Assembly (NCBI RefSeq): GCF_001026905.1
Contig: NZ_LAQL01000003.1
Span: 186,001 to 250,000 of the forward strand
DNA from: Kiloniella spongiae
Lineage (GTDB): Bacteria > Pseudomonadota > Alphaproteobacteria > Kiloniellales > Kiloniellaceae
Direction: 5' to 3'
Length of the DNA: 64,000 nucleotides
The position numbers and the translations under genes are program-made. Position 1 is the stretch's first letter. Every line of letters starts with the position of its first letter. This document shows positions 1-8,708 of this stretch, piece after piece. The notes beneath the pieces were generated by a model. It was not told where the DNA came from. It ran no database searches and was given only the letters and a program-made list of their open reading frames with translations.

Positions 1-2123
1 TCGCTGTTAGTGAAGTGACACTTGGCGAAAGCTATACCACGCCTGAATATTTGGCTCAGGGGTGGAAAAGGCAGGATAGCCTCTGGTTTTATAATACCAC
101 GCAGGGATCGGATCTTTTACCTTACGATTTTTTACTGGCTTTAGAGCAACCAGAGGGAACCCAGCGCTTTGAGTGTGAGCGGAACGGGGAAAATGGCCCA
201 TGGTTTCTGTGCGATGAAAACATCGACTATTTCCGATATTTACCGCAAAAAGATACTCTGTTTAATCCTGATGCCCTGCCGGTTGGTTTTGTCAAAGATA
301 CATATCAGGGCATGGATTACGTCGGCTATACCTGTGCTGCCTGTCATACGGCACAGGTGAACTATAAAGGTCGTGCCCTTCGTATCGATGGTGGCCCTGC
401 CATGGCGGATATGGTTGATTTTTTAACTTCATTAACAACGGCTTTAAAAGAAACGCAACGAGTAGCGGATCAGGAAAACCCAAGACTGGATCGATTTGTT
501 GAGCGGGTGTTGGCGATGGATAATGATTATTCATCAGCAGAAGAAATCGAAGCTGACCTTGAAAAGTGGGTTAATATCAGATCGCTTTATAATATCGTCA
601 ATCGCAGTACCTATGAAAATAAACGTGTGAGATATGGTTATGCTCGTCTGGATGCTTTTGGCCGGATTTTTAACCGTGTTTTGCAACATACGATTAATCA
701 TGAACAGGTTGAAACAACGCTTAAGCTTGTCACGGTAAAACGAAATGGCGTCCAACAACGAGTCCTGACCGATGCCGAAGTTGATAAGGTTTTGGCCGAT
801 GTTCGTGGCGAGACAATTCTGACTGACGAGGAATTTTGGAAAATTCTCGTTAACCTGCAATCCGATCAACCGGGCTATCCTAATTTGGGTATTCGTGACC
901 TGCTTAGAGTTCGGGATAAAATCTTTAATCCGGCTAATGCGCCAGTCAGTTATCCCTTTTTGTGGGATATAACACGCGCGGATTATGTTCAATGGAATGC
1001 ACTGGCAAGTAATGCTGCCATTGGACCTCTTGGGCGTAATGCGGGTGAGGTAACAGGGGTGTTTGCTACCCTGGATTGGCACGAACAAACGGGCTTTTGG
1101 GCTGAGTTTTCCAAATTTAGCTTACCGGCTTTTATTAGCGGACAGACGACCAAAGGTACGGTTATCAACTTTAAATCATCCATTGATCTTTTTAATCTCC
1201 AGCGTCTTGAAAGTCACCTTGTCACCTTGGAATCACCCAGATGGCCTTTCTGTCGTGCAAAGGCAACGGGCGAATATTATTTACCAACAGGTGTCGCAGA
1301 TAGTCCTGTGGATGAGCGGGAGTGCGCACAGGGCGATCATAAACTGGATGCGGAAAAGATTGCCCGTGGACAGGTGATATACGCTGATAAATGCCAATCC
1401 TGTCACGATGTTATTGTGCGTGATGATTGGAACCGGAAGGTCGTCAGTAATATGGTTGGCATTGATCATCCTGAAACAACGGATGATGCGATGGCGGCGA
1501 ATAGTGCAAGTTATCTTGGGAATTCTGGTAACTTTAAAGATACCTATCAGGATGTGGGCGTTGGCAAGGTTATTGTCAGGGAAAGTGCACCTGTTGCGCA
1601 AATTCTAACGGCTGCGACGCGAGGCACCGTTACAACACCTGACCCGGATAAATGGTGGCCCAGACGCTTTGTTGAATGGGTTTATGCGCTTGTTATGACG
1701 CTGTTCGATAATCCGGTAAAGGCCAGTATGAAGGCCGGTGAATATATGCCGGACACAACGGCACAACCTTATAACAGTCTGAAAGCTTATCGGGCGCGTT
1801 CTCTGAACGGCATTTGGGCCACGGCGCCATACTTACACAACGGATCTGTCCCGAGTTTGTACGAACTGCTGTTACCCAAATCACTTCAGGACAAAGAGGG
1901 TAATGATCGGGGTTGTACGTCGGCAGCTGTCCGAACCAATTCCTTTATGGTTGGTGCGCGTGAATTTGATCCGATAAAGGTTGGTTTCCTGACCGAGGGC
2001 TATAACGGCTTCAGGTTTGATACCTCTATCAGGGGTAATCAGAATATTGGTCATGAATATGGGGCTTGCAAATTTTCCGAGCAAGATCGTTGGGATCTGA
2101 TCGAATATCTGAAATCTCTATAA
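1..2123 (+). CDS. RoxA-like di-haem cytochrome c peroxidase family protein (5' partial)
   Basis: The frame is open from the first bases of the window, and the first in-frame start (GTG 15) would leave a protein with no signal peptide, so the true start lies upstream. Counted from that GTG, two haem c sites are visible: CAACH at residue 107 and CQSCH at 460. Before the first haem come the LLPYDF..ALEQ and LPVGFVKD blocks, and near the C-terminus the block WATAPYLHNGSVPSLYELL, all typical of the RoxA-like di-haem family. The founder, RoxA of Xanthomonas, is a secreted oxygenase that cleaves rubber; most relatives have unknown substrates, so oxygenase versus peroxidase activity cannot be decided here. 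A P450 gene follows after 63 bases on the same strand and is probably co-transcribed. The family call is firm, the substrate is not. Confidence 0.85.
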   Translation, partial: AVSEVTLGESYTTPEYLAQGWKRQDSLWFYNTTQGSDLLPYDFLLALEQPEGTQRFECERNGENGPWFLCDENIDYFRYLPQKDTLFNPDALPVGFVKDTYQGMDYVGYTCAACHTAQVNYKGRALRIDGGPAMADMVDFLTSLTTALKETQRVADQENPRLDRFVERVLAMDNDYSSAEEIEADLEKWVNIRSLYNIVNRSTYENKRVRYGYARLDAFGRIFNRVLQHTINHEQVETTLKLVTVKRNGVQQRVLTDAEVDKVLADVRGETILTDEEFWKILVNLQSDQPGYPNLGIRDLLRVRDKIFNPANAPVSYPFLWDITRADYVQWNALASNAAIGPLGRNAGEVTGVFATLDWHEQTGFWAEFSKFSLPAFISGQTTKGTVINFKSSIDLFNLQRLESHLVTLESPRWPFCRAKATGEYYLPTGVADSPVDERECAQGDHKLDAEKIARGQVIYADKCQSCHDVIVRDDWNRKVVSNMVGIDHPETTDDAMAANSASYLGNSGNFKDTYQDVGVGKVIVRESAPVAQILTAATRGTVTTPDPDKWWPRRFVEWVYALVMTLFDNPVKASMKAGEYMPDTTAQPYNSLKAYRARSLNGIWATAPYLHNGSVPSLYELLLPKSLQDKEGNDRGCTSAAVRTNSFMVGAREFDPIKVGFLTEGYNGFRFDTSIRGNQNIGHEYGACKFSEQDRWDLIEYLKSL

Positions 2124-2186
2124 GAGTTACCAAAGAGCTGAAAATCTTAGTGACAATTAGAGATAAAGCAGAAGGGGAGCGAGCGA

Positions 2187-3548
2187 ATGGATGCCGCTGA
2201 AAAAGATTATCTGAAAGAGTACGACGCTGCGCCAGAAGATCAAAAATATCCTTTGGTTCAGGGTTGGATGAGGACAGAACCTCTGCCCTTCTTCAAACAG
2301 CTGCGCGAAGAACGCCCTGTTCTGCAAACCCCGGAATGTACCTTGGTTGCCAAGTTTACCGATGTGCGGGATATGTTGCAGATGCCCAAGATATTCACCG
2401 TGGATCTTTATAAGGTCAAGATGAGTGTGACCGGACCGGATGATGGATATCTTATGGCGCACGATGACGACGCGTTGCACTATCGTGAGAAGTCACTGAT
2501 GCAGGGACTGTTGAACAGGAATGATCTGCCGCGTGTGCGTAAAATGGTTACCGAGTTTTCGCGAGAAATTCTGGATGAAGCTGGTGGTGGTATAGAGCTG
2601 GTCAATGATTATTGCCGTATGGTGCCGGTCAGATTGGTACAGGAATACTTTGGTCTGGATGGTATTGACCGCGAGAAATTGATCCGGTGGTCCTATTGGA
2701 ATCAATACGATGCTTTTAATAACCAGCCCTTTGATATGTTATCGGATCAGGAACACAAGCGTATTGTCGAACACCACGATGAAGCCTCAAAAGAACTGGT
2801 TGCTTATATAGCCTCTCTAATGTTGCGCAAGATCATCCACGTAAAAGTTATGGACTTTCTCTATATGGTTTTAAGTCCGATCCAGAAACTGATATACAGG
2901 GTCTTGGGCATGGCCTTGCCAGAGCGTCCAGATACGATGGTTATGCGCATGATCCGGACGAAGTTTGCAAAGCAGGTTGATTTTCCGCTGACGCGTGTGG
3001 GTACCAATGCTGGAGGCCTCTTGATCGGGGCAATCGAAACAACATCACAGGCCGTGGCGCAGGTTGTGGAGTATTTCATTGAGCATCCTGCCATCTTGAA
3101 GCAGGCAAAAGATAAGGCGCAAGGCAGTGATATTGCTGCTTTTGATGCGATGGTTTGGGAAGCTTTACGCTTCAGACCAATCCGTCCGGATATTTTCCGT
3201 CAGGCTGCCAGTGACTATACAATGGCCAAAGGCACAAACCATGAAACAGAGATCAAATCGGGCACAATCGTTCGCTTGTTGATACATTCTGCCATGTTTG
3301 ACACCTACGCCTATGAAGCCCCTGATAGCTTTAATCCCGATCGAAACTTTTATCATAACTTTGCGCTTGGGTATGGTCCGCACCAGTGCCTGGGTAAATA
3401 CGTTGGCATGGAAATGATTCCGGCAATGGTCCGCGAAGTTGTCTTACAAAGCGACCTGAGCAGCGAGACCAAAATCAGCTATGTCAACCCGCTCTTCCCC
3501 GACCGCGAAGGACCGTTTCCCGAAGATTATGAAGTCAGTTGGTCGTGA
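2187..3548 (+). CDS. Cytochrome P450
   Basis: This is a 453-residue haem-thiolate monooxygenase of bacterial soluble P450 length. The haem-binding loop FALGYGPHQCLG places the axial cysteine at residue 401. The K-helix ExxR is EALR at 325-328, followed by a PIRPDIFR segment. The I-helix has GAIETT (E284, T285, T286), an acid-Thr pair in the oxygen-activating position, although the usual AGxDTT is altered to an AI-E-T-T form. The ATG start has a purine-rich ribosome site (GAAGGGGAG) a few bases upstream. No ferredoxin or ferredoxin reductase gene is adjacent, so redox partners must come from elsewhere. Following the RoxA-like cytochrome by 63 bases, it may act on the same substrate or on its cleavage products; that link is inference from gene order. 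The substrate cannot be read from sequence. Confidence 0.93.
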   Translation: MDAAEKDYLKEYDAAPEDQKYPLVQGWMRTEPLPFFKQLREERPVLQTPECTLVAKFTDVRDMLQMPKIFTVDLYKVKMSVTGPDDGYLMAHDDDALHYREKSLMQGLLNRNDLPRVRKMVTEFSREILDEAGGGIELVNDYCRMVPVRLVQEYFGLDGIDREKLIRWSYWNQYDAFNNQPFDMLSDQEHKRIVEHHDEASKELVAYIASLMLRKIIHVKVMDFLYMVLSPIQKLIYRVLGMALPERPDTMVMRMIRTKFAKQVDFPLTRVGTNAGGLLIGAIETTSQAVAQVVEYFIEHPAILKQAKDKAQGSDIAAFDAMVWEALRFRPIRPDIFRQAASDYTMAKGTNHETEIKSGTIVRLLIHSAMFDTYAYEAPDSFNPDRNFYHNFALGYGPHQCLGKYVGMEMIPAMVREVVLQSDLSSETKISYVNPLFPDREGPFPEDYEVSWS

Positions 3549-3677
3549 ATTTGAGAAGTTTTGAATCGTCATTTTCGTGCAAAAAACGGTATAGCTTTGA
3601 AATATAAAGCTAAGTGAGAAGATTTTTTGTGATGAAAAGTGAGATCGTTGTGGTTGCTGGCTTTTTAGCTTCGTTAA

Positions 3678-3740
3678 TGGACACTGGCGGCATTTTTCGG
3701 CAGTTTAGAATTAATGCCGCCAGTGTCCTGTTTCGTTTTT
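3678..3740. terminator. Bidirectional terminator hairpin between convergent genes
   Basis: A perfect 16-bp inverted repeat (arms 3679-3694 and 3713-3728, arm GGACACTGGCGGCATT) encloses an 18-base loop. It is followed on the plus strand by T-rich sequence and lies between the convergent P450 and lipoprotein genes. It should terminate both transcripts. Confidence 0.75.
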
Positions 3741-4089
3741 AGGACCCGGTTTCTACCTCTTCGGTTTTCCAGACTATGTTACGTCCAATTGCATAAACCT
3801 TACATGGCTTGCCATGCGCACGTTCTTCACAGGATTTAATGGCTGGAGCCATTGAAACAAAGTTATTACCGCGGCACCCATTATTTTCTGGGCAATAGTA
3901 CCACCCCCAGCTTGTTGAACCATCTTTAGTTATGGCAAAAACAGCGGGGTTAGAGTCCAGATATCTTTCAAAAGATTTTTGAGCTGGTTCACTCAAGGTA
4001 ATTGGGCCTGTGCCAATTTGGCGGTGATAGGCTGAATTACTACAGCCAACGGTAAAAAATACTAAAAACAGTACAGCTAAATATTTCAT
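3739..4089 (-). CDS. Small putative lipoprotein of unknown function
   Basis: This 116-residue protein begins with a lipoprotein signal peptide: a short hydrophobic stretch after MKYL and a lipobox ending VGC, with the acylated cysteine at about residue 16 followed by SNS. The mature part holds several further cysteines (a WYYCPENNGCRG segment and two later Cys), suggesting a disulfide-stabilised periplasmic domain anchored to a membrane. The start is well supported by GGAGG six bases upstream. The gene stands alone, convergent with the P450 and divergent from the HipBA operon. I do not recognise the family, and the neighbours give no functional clue. Confidence 0.75.
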   Translation of the reverse strand: MKYLAVLFLVFFTVGCSNSAYHRQIGTGPITLSEPAQKSFERYLDSNPAVFAITKDGSTSWGWYYCPENNGCRGNNFVSMAPAIKSCEERAHGKPCKVYAIGRNIVWKTEEVETGS

Positions 4090-4342
4090 GGTTCCTCCAA
4101 AAGTATCGGCTTTTATTGATGCGAGTACACGCGTTATGCGTGATTGATAATGTCTTCGTACTATGATTCGGCGAACTTAAAAAGCTCAATTCTGCAGTAT
4201 TTGATAAGGACATGAACTTTAATTTTTTTTGGTGAAGAGGCTTGATCTAGACACTGTGTTTTTTTGGTTTTCTAATCTAGGGATGCTGATTTTTTGTAAA
4301 GCAGATTCGCTTTTGCTGCGTTTAAATTACCTATTTATATTT
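4090..4342. other. Intergenic, no gene seen
   Basis: This AT-rich stretch separates the divergent lipoprotein and hipB genes. I see no open frame, hairpin with a T-tract or RNA gene in it. The operator array of the hip operon begins just after it. Confidence 0.5.
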
Positions 4343-4414
4343 TATGATCTAGAGGTCATATTGACATTTTATGATCTAAGGGTCATAATGTTCTTTTATG
4401 ATTTGTGAGTCATA
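4343..4414 (+). promoter_or_regulatory. Three HipB-type operators at 27-bp spacing
   Basis: Three copies of an 18-bp interrupted palindrome TATGA-N8-TCATA occur at 4343-4360, 4370-4387 and 4397-4414, each exactly 27 bp from the next, ending 11 bases before the antitoxin start. A fourth half-site (TATGA at 4418-4422) overlaps the start region. Escherichia coli HipB binds TATCC-N8-GGATA, the same arm length and 8-bp gap, so these are very probably autoregulatory operators of this HipBA pair. The binding itself is inferred. Confidence 0.8.
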
Positions 4415-4425
4415 TTTTATGAGAC

Positions 4426-4683
4426 ATGGTTATGAAGCAATTGATACGAACGCCCAAAGATATGGGGCGTGCTATTCGCGAGGCACGTAAAGACCAGAAA
4501 CTGACTCAAAAGGAGCTGGCTGTCAAAAGTGGTGTGTGGCAGGAAACAATTTCTAAGCTGGAAAATGGTGCCGCGAGTACAAAATTGGAAACACTTTTTG
4601 ACCTGATCGCAGCATTGGACCTTGAAGTTTTAATGCAAACGCGAAGTAAAGGTGAGACGACAGATATGGACGATCTGTTTTAA
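4426..4683 (+). CDS. hipB: HipB-like XRE antitoxin
   Basis: This 85-residue protein is almost entirely a helix-turn-helix XRE domain: MGRAIREARKDQKLTQKEL, then AVKSGVWQETISKLENG with the recognition helix, then a LETLFDLIAALDLEV segment. Length and order match HipB antitoxins, which bind HipA and repress their own operon. ATG 4426 and ATG 4432 are both possible starts and neither has a strong ribosome site. The stop TAA overlaps the hipA start as TAATG, indicating translational coupling. Three palindromic operators lie immediately upstream. The C-terminal tail (TRSKGETTDMDDLF) is short, as in HipB, where the tail contacts HipA. Confidence 0.9.
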   Translation: MVMKQLIRTPKDMGRAIREARKDQKLTQKELAVKSGVWQETISKLENGAASTKLETLFDLIAALDLEVLMQTRSKGETTDMDDLF

Positions 4684-5984
4684 TGGGGCGTCGTCGAAGT
4701 TATCACCCTTTGAGTGTTTTTATGAACAGGCGTCTTGTTGGAGCACTTGTGCGCGAAAGCTCAGGGGCTATTCATTTTACTTACGGCAAGTCATGGCTGG
4801 AATGGGAAAGTGCAATCGCAGTTTCTCTTTCCTTACCCTTACGCGCTGATCGTTATGTCGGTGCACCTGTTATCGCTGTCTTTGAAAACTTGTTGCCAGA
4901 TAATGATAGTATACGCCGACGTGTTGCCGAGCGTGTTGGTGCGCAAGGGATAGATGCCTATAGCATGTTGGCTAAAATCGGACGGGATTGTGTTGGCGCG
5001 TTACAGTTCCTGCCCGAAGGAGAAGAGCCATCAGACGCAGAAAAGCTGGCTGGTGACATCGTCAATGAAGCACAAATTGAAGAGATACTAAAGGATCTTG
5101 ATGTCGCGCCTCTTGGCATTCGTAATGATCATGATTTCAGAATTTCTGTGGCAGGGGCGCAGGATAAAACAGCACTGTTGAATCATGATGGGCAATGGGT
5201 TCTGCCATCGGGAACGACACCGACGACGCATATAATCAAGCCACAGATCGGCAGATTATCAAACGGCATGGATTTATCAAATAGCGTCGAGAATGAATAC
5301 GTTTGCCTGAAATTACTTGCGGCTTTTGGCTTGCGTACAGCGTCTGTTGAAATGGCAATGTTTGGTGATAGCAAGGCATTGGTTGTTGAGCGCTTTGATC
5401 GTCGTTGGACAAAAGACGGTCGCCTTATCCGTTTGCCGCAGGAAGACATGTGTCAGGTGCTCTCGGTTCCACCAACGGGAAAATACCAAAATGAAGGCGG
5501 GCCCGGCATTGTCGAGATCATGAAAAATTTGCGCGGTAGTGATGAGCCGATGCAGGATAGAATGGATTTCTTCAAGGCCAATGTCTTGTTCTGGCTGATA
5601 GGGGCAACCGACGGTCATGCGAAGAACTTCAGCATAGCCCTTATGCCAGAGGGACGATTTTGTCTAACGCCTTTCTATGATGTTCTCACTGTTCAGCCAA
5701 CCTTTGACCAAAAGCAGATTCAGCAAAAGAATTTCAGGCTCGCCATGAGTTTTGGCAAATCCAATCATTATCGGGTTGGGGATATTTGTGCGCGACACAT
5801 ATATGAAACAGCCGCTGCTTCGGGCTTGTCAAAAGAGCTGGTGCAAGAGATCTTTCAGGACATTTCTGAAACAGCCGACGAGGCTATTGAGGCGGTTTTC
5901 AAAATCCTTCCAAGCGATTTTCCGAGAGATCTAACAAATTCAATCTGTACAGCTTTAAAGCAGAGGTTGTCCGAGCTTTTGTAG
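4683..5984 (+). CDS. hipA: HipA-like serine/threonine kinase toxin
   Basis: This 433-residue protein is full length for HipA. The N-terminal part (residues 10-110, VFMNRRLVGALV onward, with FENLLPDND) matches the N-subdomain. RISVAGAQDKTALL carries the conserved loop serine at 155, equivalent to E. coli HipA Ser150, the autophosphorylation site. The catalytic block GATDGHAKNFSI places the catalytic Asp at 310 and a Mg-binding Asn nearby; YDVLTVQP supplies the second metal Asp. HipA kinases phosphorylate aminoacyl-tRNA synthetases (GltX in E. coli) and cause growth arrest; the target here is unknown. All key residues are present, so the toxin looks active. It overlaps hipB by one base and is convergent with the MoaD-like gene. 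Confidence 0.93.
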   Translation: MGRRRSYHPLSVFMNRRLVGALVRESSGAIHFTYGKSWLEWESAIAVSLSLPLRADRYVGAPVIAVFENLLPDNDSIRRRVAERVGAQGIDAYSMLAKIGRDCVGALQFLPEGEEPSDAEKLAGDIVNEAQIEEILKDLDVAPLGIRNDHDFRISVAGAQDKTALLNHDGQWVLPSGTTPTTHIIKPQIGRLSNGMDLSNSVENEYVCLKLLAAFGLRTASVEMAMFGDSKALVVERFDRRWTKDGRLIRLPQEDMCQVLSVPPTGKYQNEGGPGIVEIMKNLRGSDEPMQDRMDFFKANVLFWLIGATDGHAKNFSIALMPEGRFCLTPFYDVLTVQPTFDQKQIQQKNFRLAMSFGKSNHYRVGDICARHIYETAAASGLSKELVQEIFQDISETADEAIEAVFKILPSDFPRDLTNSICTALKQRLSELL

Positions 5985-6013
5985 AAGTTCTACCTGTTGC
6001 CCGCCCGCCAACC

Positions 6014-6262
6014 CTAACCACCCGCCAGTCTCGGTATCAAAAAGACTTCGCTGTCTTCGGGGATGGGTTGGAACCAGTCGTCTCGGTAGATGGTGCCGTT
6101 GATGGCGACGGCAATGCCGCCTTTTTCCAGTTCGGGTTTTAGTGCAGGGCACAGCTTTTCCAGAGCGTTTAGCAACTGGCGGATATTCTTTGCTTCTATC
6201 TCAAGCGTTGAAATGCCGCCAGCGGCCTGTTGGATTGTTCCGGAAAGGGTGACTTGAACCAT
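6014..6262 (-). CDS. MoaD/ThiS-like ubiquitin-fold sulfur carrier
   Basis: This 82-residue beta-grasp protein ends in RLAGG, the C-terminal Gly-Gly that MoaD and ThiS proteins need for adenylation and thiocarboxylation. The LNALEKLCPALKPEL helix and the VAINGTIYRDDW and EDSEVFLIPRLAGG strands match the MoaD pattern. It lies 129 bases downstream of the molybdopterin subunit on the same strand, so it may be the last gene of the hydroxylase operon. A dedicated role in supplying sulfur for molybdopterin, or for another cofactor or thio-modified substrate, is inferred from that position. No MoaE or E1-like partner lies next to it. It is convergent with hipA. Confidence 0.8.
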   Translation of the reverse strand: MVQVTLSGTIQQAAGGISTLEIEAKNIRQLLNALEKLCPALKPELEKGGIAVAINGTIYRDDWFQPIPEDSEVFLIPRLAGG

Positions 6263-6322
6263 ATTTACTCTGTCCTGAGCTTACATATCCCCTGAATTTA
6301 TATCTCCAGAGTTTTAAAGTGC

Positions 6323-6361
6323 CAAGCGACCCCTTTATTGATAAGAGGTCGCTTGATCTTT
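6323..6361. terminator. Hairpin between the molybdopterin subunit and MoaD-like genes
   Basis: Arms CAAGCGACC (6323-6331) and GGTCGCTTG (6347-6355) form a 9-bp stem, extended by three more pairs after one mismatch. The T-run (six T) is on the plus-strand side, so it resembles a terminator for transcription arriving from hipA rather than for the minus-strand operon. In the operon it could be a partial terminator or RNA-processing hairpin. Confidence 0.45.
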
Positions 6362-6391
6362 TTTACGCCAACTGAACAGGGGCAATCGCCC

Positions 6392-8707
6392 CTATTCCGC
6401 AGCTACTTTGGCGTCGTCGATTGCCTTGAGCACCCGTGGTGGTGACATAGGCAATTCTGTCATGCGCACACCCGCAGCGGCTGAGACACCATTGGCAATG
6501 GCGGCCAGCGGCGGGACGATTCCGGTTTCACCAACGCCACGCACACCATAAGGGTGACCGGGGTTGGGAACTTCGACAATGACCGTGTCGATCATCGGCA
6601 GGTCGGATGCCACAGGCATACGGTAATCAAGGAAGCCTGCGTTTTGCAGCTTGCCATCATCGCCATAGATGTATTCTTCGTTCAGTGCCCAACCAATGCC
6701 CTGTGCGGCACCGCCCTGGAACTGTCCTTCGACATAGTCCGGATGGATGGCTTTTCCTGCGTCCTGAACCACAGTGTAGCGAATGATATCCACCTTGCCC
6801 GTTTCCGGATCAACCTCTGTATCCACAATGTGAGTACCAAAGCTGACGCCAGCACCATCGGCATTGTATTCGTGATGTCCTGCAATGGGGCCACCTGTTT
6901 TGCCAGCGGTGGCCGCGATTTCGGCGAGGGAAAGTGGCTCAAAATCCCCGGCATTGGGACCGGAAGGTTTGGCGTAACCGTCTTCCCAGGTGACTGCTTC
7001 GGCAGGAATATCCCACATCATGGCGGCACGTTTACACATTTCGGTAACGGCTTGCTGTGATGCTTTGATCACCGCCATACCGCTAGAGAAGGTCACGCGG
7101 CTGCCTTCTGTCGTGTCATTGTAACCCAGGGCCGAGGTATCAGCCACTATGGCACGTACTTTGTCATAGGAAATGCCTAGCTCTTCGGCGGCCATAATGC
7201 ACATGGAGGCACGGGAGCCACCGATATCGGGCGTTCCCACCGCAATGGTAACGGTGCCGTCGGCATTGATATTCAGGTTGGAACAGGTCTCGCCACCAAA
7301 GTTGAACCAGAAACCACTGGCAACACCTCGGCCCTGGTTAGGGCCAAGCGGCGCACTGTAGTGCGGGTGGGCTTTGGCAGCTTCGAGGGTTTCAACAAGT
7401 CCGCAAGACCCGAACTTTGGCCCGTAAGAGCTTTTACTGCCTTCCTTGGCGGCGTTCTTGAGGCGAAGATCAATCGGGTCCATGCCGATACGCGCGGCGA
7501 GTTCATCAACCACACTTTCGACAGCATAGACGGACATTGGGGCACCGGGCGCACGATAGGCCGCGCCTTTCGGGCGGTTGGTCACCACGTCGTAAGCTTC
7601 GGTCTTGACGTTATCCAAAGCATAACAGGCAAAGGCAGACATGGCCCCGAAATCAGCCGGGGCACCCGCAAAGGCACCACCCTGATAACGAAACACACCA
7701 TACCCTGCGGTAATACGGCCATCTTTGGTGACGCCGATTTTTACATCCATGCTGGAGCTTGCGGTTGGGCCGGAAGCTTTGAATACTTCGTCCCGTGTCA
7801 TGGCGATTTTTACCGGACGGCCAGCCTTACGGGAAAGGGCGAGGGCGACAGGTTCAATAAAGACCGTTGTCTTGCCGCCAAAGCCGCCACCGATCTCAGA
7901 GGCGGTGACCCGCAGGCGGGATACATCAATACCGAGCAACGATGCACAGACCTGACGAACATGGAAGTGTCCCTGAGTACAGCACCACAGTTCACTCATG
8001 CCATCTGTGCCGACGTTGGCGACACAGGCATGAGGTTCGATATAACCCTGATGGGTTGCGGCAGTTTTAAAGCTGCGTTCGATAATTTCATCGGCCTGTG
8101 CAAAACCAGCCTCGATATCGCCGTGGCCGAATTCGCTGCGTGCGACGACGTTGGATGGCTTTGTCGGTGTCGGGCTGACGCCGCGCGTGATGATGTTGTC
8201 ATGAAGCACAGGGGCATCCGGTGACATGGCTTCGTCCACGTCTGTAACGTGAGGCAGGATGTCATAGTCAACCTTGATCAGCTTGAGTGCCTTGCGGGCG
8301 ACAGCACGGCTGGTTGCAGCAACGGCAGCAACAGCGTGGCCTTCGTAGAGTGCTTTTTCGCGCGCCATGATATTATAGAGAACATCGGCGTGATCGTCGT
8401 TCGGGGTGAAGTCATCGCGCGTGATAACGGCTTTCACACCGGACAGGGCTTCAGCTTCTGAGCTGTCGATGCTTTTGATGACAGCATGAGGGTGCGGACT
8501 GCGGAGGATCAGGCCGACCAACTGACCGGGCATGACCATATCGGCACCAAAGCGTGCTTTTCCCGTTACTTTATCCATACCGTCGGGACGGGCAGGGCGG
8601 CTGCCGACAACCTTGAAAGATGCTGCTTTTTCGGCATCGTACTTTGATGTCGGGCTTTCGATTTCTTTCTTTACAGGTGCGTTATCTGCGTCAGGATTAC
8701 GAGCCAT
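6392..8707 (-). CDS. Xanthine dehydrogenase/CoxL-family molybdopterin-binding subunit
   Basis: This 771-residue large subunit of an aerobic molybdenum hydroxylase has the family layout: an N-terminal aldehyde-oxidase a/b hammerhead domain (about 30-150), then the Mo-cofactor-binding domain. Visible motifs are GGGFGGK near residue 273, AYRAPGAP in the middle, GGAAQGIGWALNEE, and the C-terminal VRGVGETG, whose glutamate (E727) is the expected catalytic base. It lacks the AYRCSFR active-site loop of true form I CO dehydrogenase, so CO is unlikely as substrate; a purine, aldehyde or N-heterocycle is more probable but cannot be chosen. It is the third gene of the FAD, 2Fe-2S, Mo subunit operon and starts one base after the preceding stop. 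Confidence 0.93.
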   Translation of the reverse strand: MARNPDADNAPVKKEIESPTSKYDAEKAASFKVVGSRPARPDGMDKVTGKARFGADMVMPGQLVGLILRSPHPHAVIKSIDSSEAEALSGVKAVITRDDFTPNDDHADVLYNIMAREKALYEGHAVAAVAATSRAVARKALKLIKVDYDILPHVTDVDEAMSPDAPVLHDNIITRGVSPTPTKPSNVVARSEFGHGDIEAGFAQADEIIERSFKTAATHQGYIEPHACVANVGTDGMSELWCCTQGHFHVRQVCASLLGIDVSRLRVTASEIGGGFGGKTTVFIEPVALALSRKAGRPVKIAMTRDEVFKASGPTASSSMDVKIGVTKDGRITAGYGVFRYQGGAFAGAPADFGAMSAFACYALDNVKTEAYDVVTNRPKGAAYRAPGAPMSVYAVESVVDELAARIGMDPIDLRLKNAAKEGSKSSYGPKFGSCGLVETLEAAKAHPHYSAPLGPNQGRGVASGFWFNFGGETCSNLNINADGTVTIAVGTPDIGGSRASMCIMAAEELGISYDKVRAIVADTSALGYNDTTEGSRVTFSSGMAVIKASQQAVTEMCKRAAMMWDIPAEAVTWEDGYAKPSGPNAGDFEPLSLAEIAATAGKTGGPIAGHHEYNADGAGVSFGTHIVDTEVDPETGKVDIIRYTVVQDAGKAIHPDYVEGQFQGGAAQGIGWALNEEYIYGDDGKLQNAGFLDYRMPVASDLPMIDTVIVEVPNPGHPYGVRGVGETGIVPPLAAIANGVSAAAGVRMTELPMSPPRVLKAIDDAKVAAE

Positions 8708-8708
8708 A

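Noticed and set aside
7361-8224. 287-codon plus-strand frame inside the molybdopterin subunit gene
   Set aside because: It overlaps a fully supported enzyme gene with all family motifs; it is an antisense frame with no recognisable features.
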